Notes under the pieces: model-generated
The model's database searches: none
Told to the model about the DNA's origin: nothing
Seen by the model: only the letters and a program-made list of their open reading frames with translations
Part shown: piece by piece, positions 35,460-47,200 of the stretch
Numbering within the stretch: position 1 is the stretch's first letter
How the letters are laid out: the number at the start of each line of letters is the position of its first letter
Assembly: GCA_025084515.1 (NCBI GenBank)
Contig: JAJAGP010000563.1
Location: 1 to 64,000 of the forward strand
From: Ancistrus triradiatus
Lineage: Eukaryota > Chordata > Actinopteri > Siluriformes > Loricariidae
Reading direction: 5' to 3'
DNA: 64,000 nucleotides
Made by a program: the position numbers and the translations under genes

Positions 35460-35990
35460 GGCTAAGAAAAACATCAATAACAGTATCTGACAGAAAATGG
35501 AAAGTTTGATTCAGCAGATGTTGTGTGGACAATTTGAGTTGTATGTTGATGGTCTACAGCTGTGTCAAGCTCTAGTGAGAAGTACTGAATGCATCTCTAC
35601 TACCATTAAGCATGGAGTTAGAGGTGTTATGGTGTAGGGAGACTTTTTTGGCTGCTGATTCTGGTGAGCTGCTTCACTGTGAGAAGTCAATTAATGTTTT
35701 GGCATACACTAAAATATTACAGAAAGCTTCCCACAATTGAAATGTTGGTTTCTAAAGAGGAATGACCACATTATTTTTCAACAAGACAGTACTCCTGTTC
35801 ACACTGTGTAGACCACCAAGAAGTAGCTTGAGAACAAGTCCATCAGTGTCATTGCTTGGCCCTATATGTCCTATATTTGAACCCTATAGAGAATAGATTG
35901 TGTCACATTAAACAAACGAACTGGGAAACAGTTAACTACTCATCAACTGAGTGGAACAACATTGAATCACTGTAAAATGGTGTCTTCAAG
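35460..35990 (+). mobile_element. Degraded Tc1-like transposase relic
   Basis: Scattered plus-strand peptides fit the catalytic half of a Tc1-type transposase: TIKHGVRGVMV near 35607, FQQDSTPVHT near 35784-35815 (second catalytic Asp) and YLNPIENRL near 35875 (final Glu). Stops and frameshifts separate them. No terminal repeats identified. Confidence 0.65.
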
Positions 35991-36461
35991 TTTACCCACA
36001 AGGATTAAACATTTAAGGAAATCCAAGGTAAAGGTTACTTTATCTATTTGCTTTTGGTCATGTGTCAGTGGCTGAGGTATTTTTGTTGCTCGTCTGCTTG
36101 CTTTGAAATGCGTTGCAAAGCTTTTTCTCTGTGTTAAATATGATTCAGGTTTAAACATGACATTTGAAAGAGAAAAAGACAGCTGCATCTATACAATTAG
36201 CCTTGCATTTAGTTTAAGCAGCTTTTGTTTCTGTTTCCTGTAGTTACACACTTCTTGGAATTTGTCAGTGCAAATGCCGTAATTTTGCATTACTTATTTA
36301 AAACCTATAAACAACCGGCTCCTGTAGACTGGCTAATGAAATGAAAATCACTCAGGTGTGGTAAATATAATCTTTAATTCAGTATCAATATAAGATGCCG
36401 CTTCCAAAAAACATTTTCCAACACCAAGACTGCACCAGTAAATGCACTGACTTTACAGCTA

Positions 36462-36967
36462 CCGTATTTTCCGGGCTATAAAGCGCACCGGGTTATAAGG
36501 CGCATGAAATCAAACAAAACTAGTAAGTTCCGTCGGAAGCTCAGTTTGGTCTTTACCTGGCGCAGGGCGTCTTCTTGCTTCCTCCACTTCCGTATCATTG
36601 ATTCGTTAATGTTGAATTCTCTCACAGCTGCTCTATGACCATGTTGTACTGCGTGACTGATAGCGTTGTGTTTGAAATCCGCTTCGAAAATAAATGAGTG
36701 AATGCACGTACCCTAATGCTGAAGCACATACCGTATTACTCAGTGATGCTGCGCACTACGGTGGCCGTGAGCTTCGTAACTTACCAAGGCCGTGCTAAAA
36801 CATTTTGACAGATTTATGAGTGCCGTGTACCATCTACAATCGGTTCTAGGTCAGAAAGCACAACCAGAATTAATTCATACATTAGACGCACCGCATTTTT
36901 AGGCGCACTGTCGATTTTTGAGAAAATTAAAGGATTTTAAGTGCGCCTTATGGTCCGAAAAATACGG
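36462..36967 (-). mobile_element. Pogo/Tigger-like MITE with relic DNA-binding domain
   Basis: A 506-bp element flanked by TA, with ends CCGTATTTTCCGGGCTATAAAGCGCACC and its imperfect reverse (GTGCGCCTTATGGTCCGAAAAATACGG). On the minus strand at about 36697-36543 an uninterrupted ~50-codon stretch reads like the Brinker/pipsqueak-type helix-turn-helix of pogo-superfamily transposases: HGHRAAVREFNINESMIRKW followed by RKQEDALR. No catalytic domain remains, so it is a deletion derivative that kept part of the parent's N-terminus. TA target and this domain support the Tc1/mariner-pogo superfamily. Confidence 0.75.
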
Positions 36968-37004
36968 TAATTGGAATAATTTTACTTGTGGTTACTAGCT
37001 GTGT

Positions 37005-37110
37005 GACCGGTGTGGGTTTACTCCATGTACCCCGGTTTCCTCCCACAGTCCAAAGACATGCATTAGCTTAATTGATTATGTTAAATTGGCCCGACTGAGA
37101 GTGTTGTGAT
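37005..37110 (+). repeat. Fragment of the tRNA-headed dispersed repeat
   Basis: GTGTGGGTTTACTCCATGTACC and CCTCCCACAGTCCAAAGACATG match the middle of the repeat at 26.7 kb. It lies directly beside the pogo-like MITE. Confidence 0.7.
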
Positions 37111-37558
37111 TGTCTTTTTTAATTCATCTTCATTCATACAATTTTCAAAAGCTATTAGCGTTTAAAAAATAACTTATTATTGAATAGAATGTTATAGGTA
37201 CACAACATGAAGTATTCTAAGGATTATTTACCTTTGTTTACTTTGGGTAAATGGTAAATTTTCAACAGTCTGGTTGAAATACAAAAAAATATATTTTGAA
37301 TGGAGAACATGAAGTCCATTTGGGGTGTGAAATAGCATCTATATTTTAGCAGATACATAATGCAATTTAATAGTTAGCCTCACTCCATTTAAAAAAAAGC
37401 ATTGATAAGTTAGTTACAAGTTTAAGTCTTTATATTCAAATGCATTCACATAAATTTACAATACTGCACAAGTATTCACCACAATGCACAATTACTAAAA
37501 TGCTAAACGATATCTACTAAAGCCAGGTGTTGAAACGTACTGACCATTGTAAGTCATG

Positions 37559-37852
37559 TTTATTTTATTAAAGGTACAGACAGTCTGTTTGGTTGCAAGT
37601 ACATTGTTAAAAACCAAATCAAGTTAGACTTTGGTCTCATATATTTAAGACTCTACAAGCCTTAAGTCGCACGTTATTGCAGAACTCCTCACGTCCATGA
37701 GGGAGCGTATTTGTTTGCTTTAAAATAGTACAAAGGCTCAGCAGTGCATGACAAGTTTTGCTTGGCTAGAGCGCTGAAAAGACACACCCACCCTCCAGGA
37801 GCATCCCTGAGTTACAGCCTAGTAATGGATGAAACACCTCTAGGCCATGGCT
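37559..37852 (-). other. itga11: Probable itga11 3' UTR
   Basis: Tandem AATAAA hexamers on the minus strand at 37569-37564 and 37564-37559, about 290 bases after the stop, are candidate poly(A) signals. Another AATAAA overlaps the stop codon itself (37857-37852), too early to be the main signal. The 3' end is not proven. Confidence 0.4.
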
Positions 37853-38228
37853 TTATTGCAGCTCTGTGGTTTTCTTGTTAGTGGCTTGTTTTTCTTTGTG
37901 CTGTTTCTCCCTGTGAAAGAATCCCAGCTGAAGGAGACACATGTATATTGTGAGTTTTCTTCCCAATTTGCAGCATCTTGCATGCTACAGATTTATAAAT
38001 TTTAAGCCATAGTGACAATAATTCTGGAGCTACAGAAAACTTATAGGATTTGTCATAATGCATAACTAAAGAACTATACTGTACATTGTATATTAATTAA
38101 TCATTATAACGTACCGTCCACAGGGCTACTACTAGCAGAGCCAAAAGTAGCAGGCCTCCCAAAGTACTTCCGATTATAATCCAGATAGGAATTCTGTAAT
38201 CTTCTTCCTTCCTAATCTCCAGAATTAT
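37853..38228 (-). CDS. itga11: itga11 exons 29-30: transmembrane segment and cytoplasmic tail
   Basis: Exon 29 encodes PIWIIIGSTLGGLLLLALLV, the single membrane helix, almost identical to human alpha-11. Exon 30 begins LGFFHR, the conserved GFFKR-type membrane-proximal motif with His-Arg at the variable places, followed by a Lys/Gln-rich tail of about 18 residues that bears little resemblance to the mammalian tail, ending ELQ-stop. The stop TAA overlaps an AATAAA. Confidence 0.93.
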
Positions 38229-41200
38229 CTGTAGGCATCACAAAACAGAATCACGAAACAGAAATACTGTCAGATCCCAGGACTGTTCTCCTTTTTTGGA
38301 CATTTGAACATGACAATTTGTTTTAGGATTATTTCTTCAGATTCAAAAGGGTCTAGTGGTGTATTATTTTATTATTCCAAGTAGGGTTTATGTCTGAATA
38401 CTTTACTTCTGTTTGGCTTACATGTCTCGTAGGTCTTTCCTCATGCAGAAACAAAGGGCTGTTCGGGCTCATCTCAATGGCTGCTGTAATCACCAGCTCC
38501 AGTGCCTTGAAATTGACCTTGGGGGGGAAAATAAACCAGTATTTTCATATCGATCTTTTATATTCGGAGCTGTGTTTTGTTACAAATCTTCAAGCCATCC
38601 CTTCCATGATCATCCTTCTGTCATTTTTTTGCTGAACTGACACTAAATATTTTTATACTGACATCCTTCATAGTAATATCTTGTTATATATAATTGCCAA
38701 GCCTAAAAGAAAAGTTAAGCAAAAGATTATCAGTCAGAAAGAAAGCAAGTCAGAAAGACTGCTTCATCACCAACATATTTTAGAGGAACCTAGGAAAGAT
38801 AGGATAATATTATGTATGTAATATTATATACGCTGGCCCATAATTGTCATTATGTATTGGACTTTTTCTAATACAAAATTTCACGACACACTATATTATA
38901 GTTTTATACATATTTCATCATATGCTCACATTTGACATTACATTCTGGGACTGTGATATACATGTAGTTCTGTTGCTGAGGTTTTCTAAACTAAGCCAGA
39001 CTTAAAAGTATCATAAGATACAGTGGTGCTTAAAAGTTTGTGAACCCTACAGAACGTTCTATATCTATGCATACATATGACCTAAAACATCATCTGATTT
39101 TTTTTACACAAATTCTAGTATTTACTAATTCTTTAAGTAAATAAAGAGAACCTAATTAAACAAATTCCACATGTGTGAGTAGGCACCTTGTTGTATTTAA
39201 AGAACTGGGCTTCATCAGGGTAATAATCTGTGAAGTCACAAAGGCCTCAAACAAATGGGTAATGTTAATTTCCACCACCAGGAGAGCACAAAACAATGGT
39301 GTGCATGGCAGGGTTGCAAGGAGAAAGCCACTGCTCTTCAAAAAGAACATTGCTGCCCATCTGCAGTTTGCTAAAGATCACATGGACAGAAAGCCACTTC
39401 TGATTTTTTTTATTGATGGATTTCCAAATTGAGATGCTGAATACATTTGAAAAAATGTATGTTATTGTTCAGGAGTGGCCAAGTTAAAGTCCTGACCTAA
39501 TCCAACAGCAAATTTGTGGTAGGACCTGAAGGGAGCAGTTCATATGAAGAAACCATCCAACATCCCAGAGGTTAAAATATTTTGTTAGGACGAATGGGCT
39601 AAATCTCCTCCAAGCCAGTGTGCAGGGCTAATCACCAGTTACTGGAAATTGTTATTTGCAGTTATTGCTGCACAACGGGGTCACACCAGCTGCTGAAAGC
39701 AAAGGTTTACTCAAATGCCACTCACATATTGGATTATTTTACTCAATAATTAAATAAATCTATAATTAAAATTTATTACAAAGAAACCTTTAGAAACCCC
39801 AGTTAGAACAGACATTCTATTTTTTTTCCACTACGTTGTAATTGTATAGCATTGCTTATCTTATAAAATGTTGAAAATAAAACAAATGGTGTTCCATGCA
39901 AAAGATTTTGCTTGTTTTGCGCTTGGTACAGGTGTTATATGAGCAAAAATAACTTACTGCGAGAAGTGTTTGGAGGTTTAGCCACCCTGCCACAGTCACA
40001 CTGATCTCTTGCTGTGGTAGGAGCAGAAGTCTGCACTGTGCAGATAAAGCTCCTGCAGTTGAAGAATTCTGTTTAAGAAGTCAAAAAGCAGGGATGAGAG
40101 TTGTACAAGATGAAGATTTAGACACCTGTAGAATGTAATTCAAGTACTGTAGCATTGTATTCAGATTGAATTCACCTACTGCAGCTAATTTGGCCTTATA
40201 CATACTGTATATTTCCATTTTCTAAAAAAATAAGCATGTATTCCTCTAACAGCATTCAGAATGGACTAAACTCATCATCTGATAATGCACTCTAATAGTG
40301 GCCAGATTGTATACTTACCAGCTGTGGAGTGAGCAAGAGGTCTTCATCTGAGGGCTCACCTGGCACAGTTACACGTGGAGCAATGCAGTGAGAGTCAGCA
40401 GACTTCAGAAGAAATACACACATATGAAGATCCATACACTGTCAATTATTTCTGACATGTATATATTAGTTTATCATGGACGTAATAACACTCATGGTGA
40501 AATGTGTATTGTCATTTTAATAAACACACAGAAATAAACTACACTAGCAAGCATTATCTAACTATGTAGTGGATGACTATGCAAGAATTTGATCATGTGA
40601 AGGTCACTGATAAGTCATTTTCTTATATTCACCTACCTGATCCACGTTAATGTCTGAGATGTAGAGAAGCTGATTGGTCTTTCTGGTCACAGTATAAATG
40701 TTGACTATAAAGTGCAGGTGAGTCACAGGGAACAGACCAAGGTTTTTTATCTGCAATGTAAAATGACAGAAGCTAGGTTTATAGTTTTTGTAAAAATTAC
40801 AGTAGTGCTTGAAAGTTTGTGAACCCTTTAGAATTTTCTATATTTCTGCATAAATATGACCTAAAACATCATCAGATTTTCACACAAGTCCTAAAAAGAA
40901 CCCAATGAAACAAATGAGACAAAAATATTATACTTAAACATGTATTTAGTGAGTGGCAAAAGTATGTGAACCTTTGCTTTCAGTATCTGGTGTGACCCCC
41001 CTGTGCAGCAATAACTGCAGCTAAACGTTTTCTGTAACTGTTGATCAGTCCTGCACACCGGCTTGGAGGAATTTTAGCCCATTCCTCCGTACAGAACAGC
41101 TTCAGCTCTGGGATGTTGGTGGGTTTCCTCACATTAGCTGCTCACTTCAGGTCCTTCCACAAGATTTCGATTGGATTAAGGTCAGAACTTTAGAAAACAT

Positions 41201-44200
41201 TAACTTAATTCTCCTTTAACCATTCTTCGGTAGAACGACTTGTGTGCTTAGGGTCGTTGTCTTGCTGCATGACCCACCTTCTCTTGAGATTCAGTTCATG
41301 GACAGATGTCCTGACATTTTCCTTTAGAATTCTCTGATATCATTCAGAATTCATTGTTCCATCAATGATGGCAAGCCGTCCTGGCCCAGATGCAGGAAAC
41401 AGGCCCAAAACCATGATACTACCACCCACCAGGTTTCACAGATGGATAAGGTTCTTATGCTGGAATGCAGTTGTTTTCCTTTTCCTCCAAAAAAAACATA
41501 ACGCTTTTCTTTAAACCAAAAAGTTCTATTTTGCTCTCATCCATCCACAAAACATTCTTCCAATAGCCTTCTGGCTCGTCCACGTGACCTTTAGCAAACT
41601 GCAGACGAGCAGCAATGTTCTTTTTGGAGAGCAGTGGCTTTCTCCTTGCAACCCTGCCATGCACACCATTGTTGTTCAGTGTTCTTCTGATGGTGGACTC
41701 ACAAACATTAACATTAGCCAATGTGAGAGAGGTCTTCAGTTACTTAGAAATTACCCTGGGGTTCTTTGTGACCTCGCCAACTATTACACGCCTTGCTCTT
41801 GGAGTGATCTTTGTTGGGTCGAATAGGAGGAACCACTCCTGGGGAGGGTAACAATGGTCTGTAAATTTCCTCCATTTGTACAACAAATCTGTTTGACTGT
41901 GGATGATGTTGGAAATGTCCAAACTCTTTAGAGATGGTTTTTGTAAACCTTTTCCAGCCATGTCCAGCCTGATGAGCATCAACAACTCTTTCTCTGAGGT
42001 CCTTAGAAATCTCCTTTGTTCATTCCATGATGCACTTCCACAAACATGTGTTGTGAAGAGCAGACTTTGATAGATCCCTGTTCTTTAAATAAAACAGGGT
42101 GCCCACTCACACCTGATTGTCATCCCATTGACTGAAAACACCTGACTCTAATTTCACCTTCAAAGTAACTGCTAATCCTAGACGTTCACATACTTTTGCC
42201 ACTCACTGATATGTAATATTGGATCATTTTCCTTAATAAATAAATGACCAAGTATAATATTTTTGTCTCATTTGTTCAACTGGGTTCTCTTTATCTATTT
42301 TTAGGACTTGTGTGAAAATCTGATGATGTTTTAGGTCATATTTATGCAGAAATATAGAAAATTCTGAAAGGTTCACAAACTTTCAAGCACCACTGTATCA
42401 TGATTAATAAGACATGGCCTGTGGCCAAACATGTATAATCAACATGTTTAAAGCTAAGGAGTTAAGCAAGTTAGTTAACAAATAAGCAACAACAAATAAT
42501 TCTAACCTGATAAGATAGTTTAAAGGCTGGCTCGGCTGCTCTTGGATAGCCATGGGCAGGCTGAGGCTTTACTTCAAATCGATGCATGTTGGAATATCTG
42601 GAAGATGATGAAGAAAACCAACACAGTATAGCTTCTGTGGTATATGATGATTTGCAAACTGGCAAAACTGTCAAAACAATCAGCTTTATCGTTCCGAGTG
42701 TTTCTGTAAAATTGACTCATCACCTTGTAAAGAGGAGATCAGCCTCATGCCTGAGAGGGTGATATATATTATTGACGTTGTCTTCTGGAGTCATTTCTTT
42801 ACCATCACTAAAATAAAGTGCACTTTCATTAAAGTCAACCTGAGAAATGTGAAACCTGAGAAAATGAACATAGCATTACCCCTAGACATGCATACATTAC
42901 TGCTAAGATGCTGAGAGTCATCTTTGTGGCTTATCTGTTCACTGTTATTGAGGAAGAAGAACCCTTAAACATGTAATTTCAACCCATCTAGCTAATCTAT
43001 ATTTGTTTTTAAATTGGTATGGAAAGCTGAAATTTTACAGTAGTCCAGATGGAATTGTGTAATTAGGCAGATTGTTAACTAGCTAGAATTTCACACAGCA
43101 TCATTATTAACAGTAATCCTATCAAAATGTACTACAAAACAATAATCATGTTCATTGTGAACCATAATATTCTATGTAGATTCTGCCGTTCTGAGACTCA
43201 CCCTCAAATATTGTTGTACATCAAAAACAACATGGATTACAAACTGAGATATTACTGTTCATACTACCACTTTCATCCCAGTGGAGTTAACATATTAAAA
43301 AAACTGTAACATTCAAAACAGTAATATTTCTGTCCTCACCTGGAGACGTTCAGCAAAACTTGAATGTAATCCAGAAAGACGGCTCTGCTAAATTCAAATT
43401 CCAGCCTGAAGGTCATCTTGGATAAAAACTAAAGTTTATTACAGACCTGCATACATTCCAAGGCCAAGTTGCACAGTAATGTATTAAAAAGTCAGATCCA
43501 ATGCTTGTGCCATACTTAGTAATGTTATTGTCCTTCAGGTACTGACACAAAGAGAGTATACCATTTACAAACACACAAACTTCTGTTTCTGGAAGTCTGT
43601 CTTAAATCATATTTTGGACTAGACCATTTGCATAAAACAGAACTGAACCTGCATAAGCATATCTGATGGAGATTCAACACATCTTCAGCACAGTGTTAAA
43701 TGCACACTCTCAGCTATACACATATACCGTGATATCTGTGCATTCTTCCTCACACAGGCAATGTGGTCAATCTTTTTCCATACATTTTACTATTTACATT
43801 GCACTGTACTAGTGTAAAAAAGTTTGGCCCACAAAATAAAAAGTAAAAAACAAAATATAATGAAGATTAAGGAAAATACGAAGTCTCTACCAGCCTCAAG
43901 GTTGTGGATGATGGAATAAATGGACTGTATGTGTGTTTATTTTTGCAATTAGAACAAAGAGAGGAATTGTTTATAATATAATGAATGATCGCTGGAGTTA
44001 TTCACAGTGACTCAGTGTACTACTGACCATAAATTTGAGGGTTCACGTCCCAGCAACAAGCTGCCTTTTTAGGCCGTTAAACAAGGTTTCTAATCTTTAG
44101 TTACTTGAATTGTGTTTGGTCAGTTGCTATGTATAAGAGTGTCTGCCAAATGCTGAAAATGTGTCAAGGGGTGACAGGTGTATAAGTTCACCTGAGCAAG

Positions 44201-47200
44201 TGACCTCATCAGAGGAGCGCTGACATTGCAGTTCTTCCGAAGGCTTAGTCTTTCTGCTGCCTCACACTTGATTACCACATCAGGAGGATTCTGAAACACA
44301 AATATTGTAGTTTATTGGTATACACCAGTGCCAATATGATGGAACATCTAAAGTGTTCTTTATTTTCTCTTCTGAAGAATGCTAAAAGGTTCTGGGTAAA
44401 ATAGTTCATCTGCCTCATCTAGGCTCCATATCTCTAGTAGCTTTTGTTACTGGCAAACTATGATCATGTGTGAAGGCAGATTGGGATATTTTTGGCGTAT
44501 TTATTATTTTTGGTCTGACAGAAGTAACCCTCCATCACATGATCCTGCTGGATCTCAGAGTTGCTTTCAAGTTTACTGCACATGTTCCACAGCAAATGTG
44601 AGGAGCCCAGGATTTATCTTGGTCCCCAATTTTACATCTGAAGTAGAGCTCATGGCCTTTCTTATCCCTCCTACTGTCCAGGTCCAATTTTATTACATCA
44701 TCAACAATAGCGTAATTAGTACAATGACATATATTATGATCACTTTGCTTAAAAAAATGCCTATGAAAAAAGTTACATCTGTGTTATGGGTCAAATTTGA
44801 CTCTAATATTTGTGTTTTTTATGCAAAAATGACATGAAAACAAGACTTATAGTAATAAAATAATAGTATTATAATAATAGTATTGTATAGTAATATTAAA
44901 ATTATATTTCATCCCAAGAAATCTTATTGACTTGAATTTAGTTGTAGAGTGGTATGCTGCAAATATGATATGCAGTGAAAATGATTAACTTTTGTTTAAT
45001 GTGCATGTATATGATGCACTCATGCAGACCTTCACCATCAGGCTGGAGAAGTGCAGGTTTGCTGAGTGAGAGATCTGGAGCTGTGTGTTGAACGCATTTT
45101 CTCCTTTGTTCTCCAGATGAACCTCCACCAGCACTCGTCGCCTGTTCGCTTCCACCACACGTTCATTGCTCACCCTTGCCCCATTCTGGACGCATATTGG
45201 CCATGCAGCACGTTCTTGCCAGGCACAGAACTTTCTAAATCAAATCCAACATTGAAAGTATTAATGTATGAGCTACAAGTATAATGGTACCTAAATTAAT
45301 TATAATATGAGGTAAATATCTGCCTGTGCCCAACTTCAGTAGCAGCAAAGGGCCCAAAAATTACTGTTTGGCAGTACTGAGATTTTAACTCTCCTTTCAA
45401 TTTGTAGTTCAGAGCCTTTACAACTACGTCACCACTATCCACCATAGCCAGTTTGTGATGCAGCCAAAACTGTTGCTATATACAGTACTGTGCAAAATAT
45501 TTAGGCACACAGAAGAAATCTCTGTAAAACAAATATGCCTGTAAGATAAGGTGAAGTTACATACTACTACTACTACTACTACTACTACTAATAAAACGGT
45601 GATCTGTAAAATCTACAGGTAGATAAAATTAATATCTGAACTAACATTTTCCTTTAAAGCTTTATTAGTTCTTTTAGGTCTACTGTTTAGAAAGGATTTA
45701 GGTGGTAGGGTTCCAGCATCTTGGAGAAATTCCCACAGTGTTAATTTATTCTTTTGAAACTTTGAAAATGTAAACTATACCCCTTTCTACTGATAGCCTA
45801 ATGAACGAGAAATAAAAATAGGTAACAAACATTTTAAGAAATCTACATTGGTGCTTTTAAATTTGTGAGCCCTTTAGAATTTTCTGTATTACATTTTCTT
45901 TATTGTTTATAAATATGACCTAAAGCATCATCATGTTTTCAGACAAGTCCTAAAAGTAAGCAAGAGAGCCCGATTAAAAAATAAGACAGAAGTCTTAAAA
46001 TGATCCAATATTATTGGTAAGTGGCAAAAATGAACCTTTTCTTTTATCTAGTCTGATGTGAAAGCAATAACTATAACTAGATGTTTCCATTAACTGTTGA
46101 TCAGTCCTACACATCGGATTGGAGGAAGTTTTAGCCCATTTCCCTGTATGGAACAGCATCATCTCTGGAATTTTTGTGGGTTTCCTCACATGAACTGCTG
46201 AATTCAGGGCCTTCTACAACATTTCTGTTGGATTAAGGTCAGGACTTTGACTTGGGCATTCTAAAATATTAACTTTATTCTTCTTTAACCATTCTTTGGT
46301 AGAACGACTTGTTCTCTTGGGATATGGTTCACGGACAGATGTCTGTTTTCATTTAGAATTTGTTATTATAATTCAGAAGTCATTGTTCTATGAATAATGT
46401 CAAGTTTACCTGGCCTAGATGCAGCAAAACAGGCTCAAACCTGCTAAGATTATTGTGCCTAAGACCATTGTTTTCCTTTTTCTAGCGCTAACACTACTCG
46501 TTTAAACCGGCAAGTTATATTTTGGTCTCATCTATCTACAAAACGTTTTTTGGAAGCCTTCTGGCTTGTCCATGCAATTTTTAGCCAACTGGAGAGCAGT
46601 GGTCAACTCTTTGTCAGTCGATTGCTCCTGGGGAGGATAACATGGTCATGAATTCCCTGCATTTGTACACAGTGTCTGTGTTGGTGTCCAAACCCTTTAG
46701 AGCTCAGAAATCTCCTTTGTTCATGCCATGATACACTTCCACAAGTGTGTGCAGATCAGATTTTGATCCCTGTTCTTTACATACAACGAGGGGCCCACTC
46801 ACAGCTGTCATCCCATTGACTGGAATCACCATCATATTAACTGATAATCCTAGAGGTTTTGCCACTCACAGATATGTAATACTGGATAATATTTCACAAT
46901 ACATAAATGAAAAAGTCTAATATTTTACCTCATTTGTCATCTTTATGTACTTTTAGGAAACTCCTTAGGAGGTTTAAGGTCATGTTTATGCAAAAATACA
47001 GAATATTTTAAAATGTCCACAAACTCATGCTCCACCATAGGGTGGTTTAACCTTTGGCACAATACTGGATACTCAGTATATACATATGCCGCTCTTGGTT
47101 AGAGAGTCATTAATGTAAATTTTATATATAATATTTTGACACATTTAGCTTTTAAATAAATCACAGAGAATATGCTGATAAACTGAGACTGATGTACTGA

